Source of the DNA: Cyclobacteriaceae bacterium
Lineage (GTDB): Bacteria; Bacteroidota; Bacteroidia; Cytophagales; Cyclobacteriaceae
Assembly (NCBI GenBank): GCA_013141055.1
Contig: JABFRS010000001.1
Coordinates: 620,001 to 684,000 of the forward strand
Length of the DNA: 64,000 nucleotides
Direction: 5' to 3'
In this document: positions 34,034-44,000 of the stretch, one piece after another
Numbering within the stretch: position 1 is the stretch's first letter
Layout of the letters: each line of letters starts with the position of its first letter
Program-made: the position numbers and the translations under genes
Notes under the pieces: generated by a model
What the model was told of the DNA's origin: nothing
Databases searched by the model: none
The model's input: the letters and a program-made list of their open reading frames with translations, nothing else

Positions 34034-34246
34034 CTAAAAGAAACGTTTGGCCACCAGATAAATTACAGCCAGCAGGAAAATGGCAATCGATATTTTATTA
34101 ATTCCATGCATGATCCTGATATTAACATTCTGCGGACGGTTGGGATCTTTCTTTCGAAAGAAATAACCTCCAACCTCCCCAAGGGAAATAAAATCCCGGA
34201 GACCGCTTTTCTTTTTCTTAAGACCCTGATCCTGTTCGTTTTCCAT
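34034..34246 (-). CDS. Small tail-anchored membrane protein
   Basis: 70 residues. A charged N-terminal region (ENEQDQGLKKKKSGLRDF) is followed by a conserved-looking SLGEVGGYFFRKKDPNRPQNVNIRIMHGINKIS and one C-terminal membrane helix (about 51-66), ending KRFF. I recall short proteins of this pattern in Bacteroidota but cannot give a function. The start is 2 bases after the ispG stop, and its stop touches the YjbR start, so translation may be coupled. Confidence 0.72.
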   Translation of the reverse strand: MENEQDQGLKKKKSGLRDFISLGEVGGYFFRKKDPNRPQNVNIRIMHGINKISIAIFLLAVIYLVAKRFF

Positions 34247-34248
34247 GG

Positions 34249-36207
34249 CTACACTTTCTCTGTTAACTCAATCCAATTTCCGTCCTCCTGTATCAATCCA
34301 ATCAATGCATCTACGGCCTGTGCTGCCGGAACATTTCTTCTCACCACATCTCTACTTCGATACAAAGTAATTCTTCCAGGCCCGGAACCGACGTATCCAT
34401 AATCTGCATCAGCCATTTCTCCCGGACCATTCACAATACAACCCATAATAGCGATCTTAATCCCTTTCAGATGATTCGTCCTCGACCTGATCTTTGCCGT
34501 TGTCTCCTGTAAATCAAATAAAGTCCGACCGCATGAAGGGCACGAAATGTATTCCGTCTTGGATATTCTGGTACGTGTTGCCTGAAGTATATTAAAGGCG
34601 GTTTCATTGACTATTTTATCTGGACCACAATTCTCAGCGGCGATAAATACACCGTCACCAAGGCCATCCATGAGTAATCCCCCGATATCAGTTGCTGAAT
34701 AAAGCTGAAGCTTTTCTGAAGTCAGGCCACCATATGCCCTGCCAATTACTACCGGAACCTGGCACTCTTTTTCCATGAGTTCGACAAACAGTCTTCGCTG
34801 TTCTGCATAACCATGCTTATTGTAGGTATCGATCAGGAGAACAGCCGTCTTATCGGATTTCAATTTAGCGATCAATGGTTCTGACAAATCTTTAAGGCAT
34901 GCATAAATAAAATTGACCTTATCTGATACTTCAACTCCCTCCAGATAATCGACTGATTTAATAAAGGGATAGCTTCTCTTCTGATTTTTATGTTTTAACC
35001 ATTCAGTATGGATATAAATCAATCCTAGCGTTCCGGGAATTTCAAAATCAACGGACTTATCACCCAGGAAAATATAATCACAAGCTACATCAGTGATGTT
35101 CCATTTGTCCAACGGAACAGAATAATGATATCCCAATGCATAAAGGGAAGCCTGAGTAATCTTCTCTTTCATGGAAAAATCTGCTACCACCCTTGGCACC
35201 TGATGTCCACCAATATTTCCAACCTCTGTGGTCAGTCTTCTTTTATATTCAAATGGATTAATGGGATAATGCTTTATCTCCGGGATAGGGTCATGTGGAA
35301 GTCTCTCTTTATAGCGATCTGCCAATTCAATGCATACCGGAACTTCAGCTTCAGGTTCTTCCGTAAGGGAAACACGAATGGTATCTCCCAGTCCGTCCTC
35401 CAGAAGCGTACCAATTCCTACAGATGATTTGATTCTTCCATCCTCACCATCACCAGCCTCGGTAACTCCCAAATGAAGCGGATATGGTTGAAATCCTTCT
35501 TCGTCAAGCTTCTGAACCAGCAATCGATACGCCTGGATCATGACCTGAGGATTACTAGCCTTCATGGAAAGCACTATCTCATGATACTTGAGGTCTTCAC
35601 ATATTCTCAGAAATTCAAGAGCCGATTCCACCATTCCAAGAGGCGTATCTCCATAGCGGCTCATAATTCTGTCAGAAAGGGAACCATGGTTGGTTCCTAT
35701 CCTCATGGCCGTCCCATACTCCTTGCAGATCTTTACAAGAGGGGTGAATTTCTCCCGAATGCGATCCAGTTCTGCTTCATAACCAGAATCGGTATAATCG
35801 ATCTCCTCAAACTTCTTCTTGTCAGCATAATTTCCTGGATTAACCCGAACCTTTTCAACAATTCGAGCCGCCAGCTCTGCTGCGTTTGGAGTAAAATGAA
35901 TATCTGCAATCAAAGGAACATTATAACCTCTGGCCCGAAGTTCCTTTTTGATTTCAGCAAGGTTCTGAGCTTCCTTAATACTAGGAGCAGTAATACGAAC
36001 ATATTCACATCCAGCTTCAACCATCCGTATTGTTTGCTCCACCGATCCTTTAGTATCCATTGTATCAATGGTTGTCATTGATTGGATACGGATAGGATTA
36101 GTACCTCCCATTGGGATGCCTCCAATATTCACTTCTCTCGTTTTTCTCCGGGAGTAGCTTATAAGACTATTACAATATTGACGTATTTGAGAGATGGGTG
36201 TTTCCAC
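34249..36207 (-). CDS. ispG: IspG (GcpE), 4-hydroxy-3-methylbut-2-enyl-diphosphate synthase, long form
   Basis: A 652-residue Fe-S enzyme of the MEP isoprenoid pathway. It reduces the cyclic diphosphate MEcPP to HMBPP. The N-terminal TIM barrel opens with GGTNPIRIQSMTTIDTMDT and contains LIADIHF and RIGTNHGSLSDRI. A large insertion (about 275-480) separates it from the Fe-S domain, as in the Chlamydia, plant and Bacteroidota forms. The cluster ligands are in CPSCG (about 555-559) and GCIVNGPGE (about 590-598: Cys and Glu). Isoprenoids made here feed the menaquinone side chain and heme A farnesyl group needed elsewhere in the window. The promoter is at 36223-36256. Confidence 0.95.
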   Translation of the reverse strand: METPISQIRQYCNSLISYSRRKTREVNIGGIPMGGTNPIRIQSMTTIDTMDTKGSVEQTIRMVEAGCEYVRITAPSIKEAQNLAEIKKELRARGYNVPLIADIHFTPNAAELAARIVEKVRVNPGNYADKKKFEEIDYTDSGYEAELDRIREKFTPLVKICKEYGTAMRIGTNHGSLSDRIMSRYGDTPLGMVESALEFLRICEDLKYHEIVLSMKASNPQVMIQAYRLLVQKLDEEGFQPYPLHLGVTEAGDGEDGRIKSSVGIGTLLEDGLGDTIRVSLTEEPEAEVPVCIELADRYKERLPHDPIPEIKHYPINPFEYKRRLTTEVGNIGGHQVPRVVADFSMKEKITQASLYALGYHYSVPLDKWNITDVACDYIFLGDKSVDFEIPGTLGLIYIHTEWLKHKNQKRSYPFIKSVDYLEGVEVSDKVNFIYACLKDLSEPLIAKLKSDKTAVLLIDTYNKHGYAEQRRLFVELMEKECQVPVVIGRAYGGLTSEKLQLYSATDIGGLLMDGLGDGVFIAAENCGPDKIVNETAFNILQATRTRISKTEYISCPSCGRTLFDLQETTAKIRSRTNHLKGIKIAIMGCIVNGPGEMADADYGYVGSGPGRITLYRSRDVVRRNVPAAQAVDALIGLIQEDGNWIELTEKV

Positions 36208-36222
36208 GCTAATTCAGTTACA

Positions 36223-36256
36223 CAAAGTTAACCTTTACCGAATTAAAAAGTTCAAA
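36223..36256 (-). promoter_or_regulatory. Promoter for ispG and the two following genes
   Basis: Read leftwards: TTTG (36256-36253), 22 bases, TAACTTTG (36230-36223), an exact TAnnTTTG, 15 bases ahead of the ATG. Confidence 0.55.
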
Positions 36257-36274
36257 GGAAGAGGGCAATGGAGG

Positions 36275-36979
36275 CTAAATATCTCCCAATTGAGGACGGA
36301 TCAGGATCTCCTCAACAACAGTCCTTTCTGAAAGGGACCACGCTCCGTATACGGCCTCTGCAACGTCTTCTGGCTTGATAAATCGCTCGTCTGGCAAGTT
36401 AACCCCATCCCAACTGGATGTCCTTGTAGCACCTGGCAAAACCGCCGTTACACGGATTCCTGATTCCTTCAACTCCTCCCGAAGGACCTTTGTAAATCCA
36501 AGCAATGCAAATTTAGAAATGGCATAAGAACCTCCGTTTGGGTAGGCTTTGATGCTGGCAATAGAGCATATGGTAAAAATATGACCACTCTTCCTGCTCT
36601 TCATGGCTGGTACGAGTTCCCGCGTTGTATAATAAGCGCTGTACACATTGGCATTTATCATACTTTCAAGAGCACCTTCCTTTTCATCGATCACAGAACC
36701 CGGAAGGAAAAACCCTGCATTATTAATCAGCACATCCACTGGCAACCCCAATCCCAAAACAAAGGAGGTGAATCCCTTCACTTCGCTTTTTACGGACATG
36801 TCGGCTTTGAAAGTATGAGCCTTAATTGAGTAGGTATTTTCGAGATACGATTGAAGGGCAGTCAGCTCCATGGAATTTCTGGAACAGGTAACAATATCAA
36901 ATTTCTGAGAGGCAAATTTCTCGATGATAGCCTTGCCGATACCCTTCGTTCCACCGGTGATGACCATCACTTTCCTCAT
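36275..36979 (-). CDS. Short-chain dehydrogenase/reductase (FabG-like)
   Basis: 234 residues, Rossmann fold. The NAD(P)-binding motif is TGGTKGIG (8-15), NNAG is at 86-89, and the catalytic residues are Ser139 (CSIAS), Tyr152 and Lys156 (YAISK). The Arg/Ser after the second strand (CSRNS) favours NADP. The C-terminus is shorter than FabG and the substrate is unknown; a 3-oxoacyl or sugar reductase are both possible. Divergent from the mlaE-like gene across 38 bases, so regulation may be shared. Confidence 0.88.
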   Translation of the reverse strand: MRKVMVITGGTKGIGKAIIEKFASQKFDIVTCSRNSMELTALQSYLENTYSIKAHTFKADMSVKSEVKGFTSFVLGLGLPVDVLINNAGFFLPGSVIDEKEGALESMINANVYSAYYTTRELVPAMKSRKSGHIFTICSIASIKAYPNGGSYAISKFALLGFTKVLREELKESGIRVTAVLPGATRTSSWDGVNLPDERFIKPEDVAEAVYGAWSLSERTVVEEILIRPQLGDI

Positions 36980-37017
36980 GATTTTTATTTTATCTTTAGG
37001 GCAAGTTAAATGTTTTC

Positions 37018-37752
37018 ATGAAGGGATTTGGTCAGTACATGATTTTTTTGGGAACACTGGTTGTTCGGCGGGAATCATTTAAAACGTATTACAGGCTTAT
37101 CATTGAAGAATCCGTCCAGATCGGCGTAAAATCAATTTCCCTGGTGGCATTGGTAGCATTTTTCATAGGTGCTGTGACTACGGTGCAGACTGCCTACAAT
37201 ATGATAAGTCCACTGATTCCGAAGTACATTATCGCTCAGGTAGTAAGAGAAATGACGGTGCTTGAGCTGGCCCCCACTATTATGGCGGTGATCTATGCCG
37301 GTAAAGTTGGCTCAAGCATGGCTGGGGGTCTTGGTACAATGAGAATTACAGAACAGATAGACGCATTGGAAGTTATGGGGATCAACTCTGCCTCCTATCT
37401 GGTCCTTCCAAAAATTGTTGCTTCGTTGCTGATGTATCCTGCGCTGGTGATCGTGGCAGGTGCCTGTGCATTATTCGGGGGCTATATAGTAGGATCAGTT
37501 ACGGATATAATAAGTCCAACTGATTTTGTGTATGGACTACGATTCTATTTCGATTCGTATGCCATAACTTTTGCTCTTATCAAAGCCTTCGTATTTGCGT
37601 TCCTGATCTCATCAATATCATCTTTTAAAGGCTACTATACTCAAGGAGGAGCGCTGGAGGTTGGAGTTGCTACGACGGCGGCTGTGACTTCAAGCATCAT
37701 TGCAGTTCTATTGGCTGACTATTTACTGGCTCAATTACTTTACGTTCGGTAA
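37018..37752 (+). CDS. MlaE/YrbE-type lipid ABC transporter permease
   Basis: 244 residues with about five to six membrane helices. The family core is clear: VALVAFFIGAVTTVQTAYN, then VVREMTVLELAPTIMAVIYAGKVGSSMAGGLGTMRITEQIDALEVMGINSASYLVLPKIVA. MlaE permeases move phospholipids between the inner membrane and an MCE-domain (MlaD) protein. The TAA stop overlaps the ATG of the ATPase gene by one base, so the two are translationally coupled. No MCE gene is in the window; it must be elsewhere. Confidence 0.92.
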   Translation: MKGFGQYMIFLGTLVVRRESFKTYYRLIIEESVQIGVKSISLVALVAFFIGAVTTVQTAYNMISPLIPKYIIAQVVREMTVLELAPTIMAVIYAGKVGSSMAGGLGTMRITEQIDALEVMGINSASYLVLPKIVASLLMYPALVIVAGACALFGGYIVGSVTDIISPTDFVYGLRFYFDSYAITFALIKAFVFAFLISSISSFKGYYTQGGALEVGVATTAAVTSSIIAVLLADYLLAQLLYVR

Positions 37753-38504
37753 TGATAAAGATCAAAGACATTTCGAAATCTTTTGCCGGGAAAAACGTCC
37801 TCAGCGGTATTTCCGGTGAGTTTGATAAGGGGAAGACCAATCTTATCATCGGCTCCAGCGGAACGGGAAAAAGCGTACTCTTAAAATGCATTGTAGGACT
37901 GGTTAATCCAGATCAAGGCAATGTGTTTTATGATCTCAGAAATTTTACGGAGGCTGAGAAAGATATGAAAGCCGAGATCCGTCGCGAGATTGGAATGCTT
38001 TTCCAGGGCGGCGCCCTCTTCGATTCAAAGAATGTTGAGAAGAACGTTATGTTCCCATTGGACATTTTAACCAAAATGGAACATGCAGAAAAGCTTGACA
38101 GAGTAAATTTCTGCTTGAAACGTGTAGGATTGGAGAACGTCAATAAAAAAATGCCATCAGAGATTTCAGGAGGTATGAAAAAGAGGGTGGGAATAGCGCG
38201 CGCGATTGTTAACAATCCTAACTATCTTTTTTGCGATGAACCTAATTCGGGCCTGGATCCTCAAACTTCCATTGTGATTGATGACCTCATTCGCGAAATC
38301 ACTCACGAGTTCAATATTACCACAGTGGTTGTAACCCATGATATGAATTCTGTGATGGGTATTGGAGAAAAGATCATGTTTCTTTATAAAGGCCAGAAGC
38401 TATGGGAAGGCTCCAGTCAGGAGATCATGCATTCTGGCGTGAAAGAGCTAGATAATTTCGTATTCTCAAATAAGGTTATGCAAGGATTGAAAGAAAGGCT
38501 TTAG
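37752..38504 (+). CDS. MlaF-type lipid ABC transporter ATPase
   Basis: 250 residues. Walker A GSSGTGKSV (about 36-44), Q-loop GMLFQGGALFDS, signature SGGMKKRVGIARAI and Walker B YLFCDEPNSGLDP are all present, and the switch His is in VVTHDMNSV. SGGMKKR and the FQGGALFDS Q-loop are hallmarks of the Mla/Mce ATPase branch. It works with the preceding permease to transport phospholipid and maintain outer-membrane asymmetry. The 3' end converges with the FtsX-type permease gene 13 bases away. Confidence 0.93.
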   Translation: MIKIKDISKSFAGKNVLSGISGEFDKGKTNLIIGSSGTGKSVLLKCIVGLVNPDQGNVFYDLRNFTEAEKDMKAEIRREIGMLFQGGALFDSKNVEKNVMFPLDILTKMEHAEKLDRVNFCLKRVGLENVNKKMPSEISGGMKKRVGIARAIVNNPNYLFCDEPNSGLDPQTSIVIDDLIREITHEFNITTVVVTHDMNSVMGIGEKIMFLYKGQKLWEGSSQEIMHSGVKELDNFVFSNKVMQGLKERL

Positions 38505-38517
38505 AAGAAGCTGTCTT

Positions 38518-40881
38518 TTATTCATATCGAAGTGAGTTCACTGGATTAGCACCTGAAACTCTGAGTGAGTGATAAGCTACGGTGACCAGTGAGACCGAGA
38601 AACAGGCAATAGCGGCAGCTGCAAGGGAGATCCATCCTACTTCAACATGAAACGCATAATTTTTTAACCACGAATCCATAATATACCAGCCTACCGGACA
38701 ACCAATTACAGAAGCAGTAATTACAAGCGTAGCAAATTCCTTTCCCATCAATCCCACAAGTCCGACTTTCGTTGCACCCAGCACCTTTCGAATACCAAGT
38801 TCTTTTGTTCTCCGCTCAGCTGAAAAGGCTGAAAGTCCAAACAATCCAAGGCATGAAATAAAAATTGATAAAGCCGCGAGGGCGTTAAAGACTTTTCCAC
38901 GCTGTGCTTCAGCTTTGTAGAAATTATCCCAATCCTGATTTAGAAATGAATATTTAAAAGGGTATGCAGAAGCATATTGCTTCCAGATTTTTTCCGTTGC
39001 CTTTAATGCCTCGCTGCTTTGATTTTCTTTGGTACGAACCAGCAGGCAATTATAATTTTCACTTTCACGAATTCTTAATATCAATGGCTCGATAGGATTG
39101 TGGAGAGATCCAAAATTAAAATCCTTAACAACTCCCACGATCTTGCCTTTGCGTTCCCACATGGTCAGATCCTGATCAGCAACACCATCCTTAAATCCGA
39201 ATTTCGATGCAGCTTTTTCATTTACAATATAACTAAGACTGTCTGAAACTATACTTTTATCAAAAGGCCTGCCTTCCAGCATCTCCATCTTCATCATTTG
39301 AATAAAATCATAGTCAACATCAAGATTAGAAAACAGAATTCGCTCATCTTCATTCTTACCTTCCCAACTGACCCCAGTGGTCGAATTACCAATATCAATT
39401 GGAAGCTGGCTGGTGGCGGTGACACTTTCAATGGAGGGGTCCGATAAAAGTTGATTCTTAATTGCATCAAACTTTTTTGACATATCTCCCTGCATGTACA
39501 TGTAAAAGACGTTTTCACGCACAAATCCTATGTCTCGCTTCTCCATAAAATTCATTTGCCTGAAAACAACGATCGTGCTAATGATCAGGATTATAGAGAG
39601 TGAAAACTGAACTACCACCAGGGATTTCCTGAACAATGAAGCACCGGTGCCAGATCTAAGTTGGCCTTTCAAGACCTCAACAGGTTTGTAATCAGAAATG
39701 AAGATAGCCGGATAACTTCCTGCAAGAAATGCAGTGAAGACAATTATTGAGATAAATATGATGGCAATTTTTGCATCCAGCAAAAACAATCCAAGATGCT
39801 TGCCCGTCAATTCGTTAAACATAGGAAGAATAATCATCACCAATCCTACTGCTATCACTGCTGATAACATCACTGTTAAAAATGATTCACCCATAAATTG
39901 TCTGAACAATTGACGTGGGAATGCGCCAATAACTTTTCGCAAACCGACCTCTTTTGCTCTCTTTGATGCTTGAGCAGTTGCCAAGTTCATGAAATTGATA
40001 CAGGCAATCATGAGAACGAAAATGGCAACAACGAAGAATATTCTAACGTATTCAATTCTTCCTCCAGATTGTTTACCATTCTCAAAATCTCCGTACAAGT
40101 ATCCATCTCCAAAAGGATGAATAAAAAGATCCGTATCTGACTTTTCTACATGTAGTTTGATTTCACCTGCAAATTTCCTTTCAAAGTCGGTGACATTGGT
40201 GCCTTTCTCCAGCATGATAAACGTCCTGATGTTATTATTATCCCATTTATCCAACCATGAGATATTTTCATTCCAGAAAAACTGGAAAGGGATGAGATAA
40301 TCAAACTTTAAAGATGAATTAGAAGGAAGATCATTGAGCACTCCTGTAATGGTGAATGAATCTTTAGTATTCATTAATAGAATCCTTCCAACAGCATCAA
40401 CTGTTCCAAAGAACCTTAATGCCATAGCTTTACTAATAACAATGGAGTTCTTATTTCTTAAAGCGGAAGTCTTGTCGCCATAAAGTAAACTAAACGAAAA
40501 CATCTCAAAAAAATCCTGTTCCGCAAACCTGCCCTTTTCATAGAATGATTTATCGTCCAATTGAAAAAGCTGGTTCACTTCCCATGTGTAGCGGGTCGCA
40601 AGAACAATCTCCGGATATTTGTCCTTAATGAATGGAGCCATCGGGCCTGGCGTTGATGAAAAAGTGAATAGTCTGCCATCCGTGTACTTCTGGTTTTCCA
40701 TGACACGATAAATTCTATCGCCATTTGCATGAAATTGATCCACCCCCAACTCATCGTTGATCCAAAGAAAAATCAAAAGCGCACTCCCCATTCCAAATGC
40801 AAGTCCAAGAATATTTACAAATGAGAATAGCTTGTTCCGAAATATGTTGCGCAAGGCAACGAGCAGGTAATTTTTAAACAT
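38518..40881 (-). CDS. FtsX/MacB-type ABC transporter permease
   Basis: 787 residues from the ATG at 40881. The open frame extends to 41022, but MFKNYLLVALRNIFRNKLFSFVNILGLAFG is the standard start of these Bacteroidota permeases and the extra 47 residues overlap the kinase gene. There are two FtsX units, each with four membrane helices overall: helix near residue 25, three near 290-430, then a second periplasmic MacB-type domain and a final three helices with SAERRTKELGIRKVLGA before them. NFMNLATAQASKRAKEVGLRKVIGA marks the first unit. No ATPase gene is adjacent. The group is linked to export or to mechanical signal transmission; the substrate is unknown. The gene lies downstream of a large sensor kinase. 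Confidence 0.88.
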   Translation of the reverse strand: MFKNYLLVALRNIFRNKLFSFVNILGLAFGMGSALLIFLWINDELGVDQFHANGDRIYRVMENQKYTDGRLFTFSSTPGPMAPFIKDKYPEIVLATRYTWEVNQLFQLDDKSFYEKGRFAEQDFFEMFSFSLLYGDKTSALRNKNSIVISKAMALRFFGTVDAVGRILLMNTKDSFTITGVLNDLPSNSSLKFDYLIPFQFFWNENISWLDKWDNNNIRTFIMLEKGTNVTDFERKFAGEIKLHVEKSDTDLFIHPFGDGYLYGDFENGKQSGGRIEYVRIFFVVAIFVLMIACINFMNLATAQASKRAKEVGLRKVIGAFPRQLFRQFMGESFLTVMLSAVIAVGLVMIILPMFNELTGKHLGLFLLDAKIAIIFISIIVFTAFLAGSYPAIFISDYKPVEVLKGQLRSGTGASLFRKSLVVVQFSLSIILIISTIVVFRQMNFMEKRDIGFVRENVFYMYMQGDMSKKFDAIKNQLLSDPSIESVTATSQLPIDIGNSTTGVSWEGKNEDERILFSNLDVDYDFIQMMKMEMLEGRPFDKSIVSDSLSYIVNEKAASKFGFKDGVADQDLTMWERKGKIVGVVKDFNFGSLHNPIEPLILRIRESENYNCLLVRTKENQSSEALKATEKIWKQYASAYPFKYSFLNQDWDNFYKAEAQRGKVFNALAALSIFISCLGLFGLSAFSAERRTKELGIRKVLGATKVGLVGLMGKEFATLVITASVIGCPVGWYIMDSWLKNYAFHVEVGWISLAAAAIACFSVSLVTVAYHSLRVSGANPVNSLRYE

Positions 40882-40882
40882 A

Positions 40883-40901
40883 ATCCGAAAATTTTTAGGA
40901 T
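40883..40901. promoter_or_regulatory. Imperfect palindrome upstream of the permease gene
   Basis: ATCCGAAAA-T-TTTTAGGAT, one mismatch per arm, starts 1 base before the permease ATG. It is a possible operator or weak hairpin. Confidence 0.3.
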
Positions 40902-41002
40902 AGACAGAATCCGGTACGCAAGGGATGCATGCCAGTCTTCCTAATAATATACTGACGAAAGAAATAATGGTTACGCTTAGGCAAATAAAAAAAGCGATTC
41001 TA

Positions 41003-44000
41003 TCAGACGACTGGCAATTCAATAAAAAAAGTGGTTCCCTGATCCATTATAGATTCAAACCATATTTTTCCGCCTGCCTGGTGAATAATTTGCCGTGTCA
41101 TGGCCAGACCCAATCCTGAGCCCGATTGTTTGGTCGTAAACTGAGGCTGAAATACTCTCTCCTGAACTTCCTTGCTCATCCCTTTTCCGTTATCCCGAAT
41201 TGTAATGAGAACAGAATTTTTGTTCACCTCAAAACCAATACTCACCTCAACTTGCCGCTGTTCTTCCTTTCTGGATTGAATGGCGTTGATAATAATATTC
41301 GATAATGCTCGGCTAAACGATGTTAGGTCTACTAAAACTTTACACGAGTCGCTTCCCAAATGGCAGACGACTCTCCCACTGCTTTCATCAGCAAACAAAT
41401 TGGCAGCGGTCTGGAGCGTGTCGTTGAGGTCTACGGCCTGAGGTGAAGGTGCCGGCATGCTGGCAAACGTGCTGAAAGACGTAGCGATCTCATTCAATAT
41501 CTCAACCTGCTTCAGAAGTACATCCACTGACTTTTGTGATTTCTCCAAGGGAATATTTCCCATTTTTAAAGCCTGTTCCATTTGCTGAAGGGTAAGCTTC
41601 ATCGGAGTTAATGGGTTTTTTATCTCATGAGCCACTTGCTTGGCCATCTCACGCCACGCATTCTCCTTTTCACTCAAGGCTAATGCATCCTTACTCTCCA
41701 CCAGATTCTGCACCATCTTATTATACTCTTTCACAAGCGTTCCTATTTCATCAGAAGAATTCCATTGTATAGGTTTATTCTGACCCGTAAGTGTCGTTTG
41801 TCCAAGTGTTTTTGTGATGAACTTGATCGGAAAAGTAAGACTACTGGAAGCCCAGAATGACAGCAGGGAGAACAGAACAAAGACAATCACAAAGACAATA
41901 AGGATGTTGGATATAATCAGAGATTGACTTCGCTGAAGAAATGTAGCTGATTCAAAGAAGGGAAGTCCTACGATAGCAAGCAATTTTCCCGTCTCAGGGG
42001 AAAGAACCGAGGAGTATGCGCAGCTGTATTTCAACTTTCCAATTTGCTCACTGGTAACGGCATGAATCTCTTTTTCCAGGACAATTTCTTTCCATGCATT
42101 TCGATCCAGTAATGGAGATATCAATTGATTGTCAAACAAGGCAGGTTGGGATGTGGCTATAAGTTTTCCTGCAGGTGTGTAAACCGATATGTCGATCTTT
42201 GAAGACACAGCATTCTCCTCTATCCAGCTTTCAAGATTCACTTCATTTACATCATTAAGACTATCGAGAGCAATCAAGCCAGCAATACGTTCACTAATGG
42301 TTCCTGATCGTTCGAGAAAATCCTTCTCAATGCCCTCCTCATTGGATTTACCTATCAAGGTAAGAGTGGTGATACTCACAGCAAGCACAGGCAAAAGGAA
42401 AGCAAAGAAAATGAAGAGCTGAATGCGCGAGGTGTAGTTAAATTTTTCTCCACGTGAATAAGAAAATGATCCTGCTATCAATTGGGCAATGAACAACGAG
42501 GCAAGACCCACCGCAAACCAGAAGGAGAAATTTGTAATCAAATAAAACGAAGGATAAGAAGATGCTGACACAATGGCCACTGAACCATCAGAATCCTCTA
42601 TTCCTATATGAGAGTAATTTCTATCAACTACACCTGCACTATATAAAAGCGGATCATCAATTCGCGCAAGCGGAAATCCCTTCTCATAGTTAAAAGGCCC
42701 AAAGCTTGTGATCAGCTCTCCTTTGGTAAAAATTGCGTAACTGAAATCCTTATTCCGATAGATCTGATTAAACCGATTATCAATTAAAAGCTCAGGATAA
42801 ACATTTTGAGGAATAACTCTTTTCAATGAGAGGTCAAGCTGGACGATACCTACCATTCTTTGATAGTAAATAGGAATTCTTACATGATATCTCTTTACAG
42901 TATTTCCCTCTGTGGCTTTTGCATATGATATTCCAGGATAGTCTGTTGGAATAAAACTAATCGGTGATACTACGCTATCAGAATCCTCAAACAACTCCTC
43001 TGCAATTTGCTCAGTTTTCTTTGTCGTGATGGATATCTCGTAGCGATCAAAATAATTATTGAGGTACACCCGTCTGATCTTGTCAACAACGGCAGACTTT
43101 GAGAGAAATGGACTGTTTAGTCTTGTTTGAATAAACTGGTCCTTCTGTATCTTTTGACGCGTGTCATCCAAAAGATATTCTCCAAGTACATCGCGCTCCA
43201 TGAGAAAGTCCTTTCCAAATCTGAATTGATCCTGAAGCTGACGTTCCTTATAGAAGACTCGTATTGCCGATGCGTTTTGATAACTGAAAATACTGAGGGA
43301 AAATATCAGGTAGATAAATACCTGAAATGAAATCCTGAACACTCCGCCATTGATCCTTGAAATTTTTAATACGGAAAAGAACAACAAACCAAGGAATAAC
43401 GTCACAGATAAGTCACGATTCAGTAAATATGATTGAGCAACAAAAATGCCTGCCGCAACCACTAAGCCTATAAAAAATGAAATGTTGCTTTTTTCAAACA
43501 AGTGATTCGCAAGAGCAAAAAGAACGTGGATAATCAGGAAACTACTGATGCACCCTATCAATACAGAAGTGATTGCTGTTATGACGACCTTATCAAAAGA
43601 AAGCGATTGAATGAGATCCAGTGCAAGTGTAGAATTGTGATAAATCGATTCAATAAAATCGTACGGAAACAGCAATGCGAAAAAGCAGGCAAGAAGGCAT
43701 ACCGTTCCCAGGATAGCTCTCTGAATACCAGATCGTTGCAACATCCATTGAACAGTTCTGAACTCTTTGAAATTCCAAAACAGATAGCTCACAAGAATCA
43801 AAAGCGCCAGGGAATTGAAGAACAGATCACCCATGGATGCATTCAAAGAAGATGAAGCAAACTTTTTAGGATCAAAAAGATCTGTTGCCAGATACATCGC
43901 GGGGAAGTTAATCGCAATCATTCCCATCCTCACTCCTAGAAGAATTACGAAAAGGAAAACCAGTGTTACATCATACCCGTACGATTTCTCAATGATTCTT

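Noticed and set aside
35473-36081. 202-residue plus-strand frame opposite ispG
   Set aside because: ispG is certain on the other strand; the frame has no family features and no promoter.
40882-41022. 47-residue N-terminal extension of the FtsX-type permease
   Set aside because: The usual start of this family is MFKNYLLVALRN at 40881, and the extension overlaps the end of the kinase gene.
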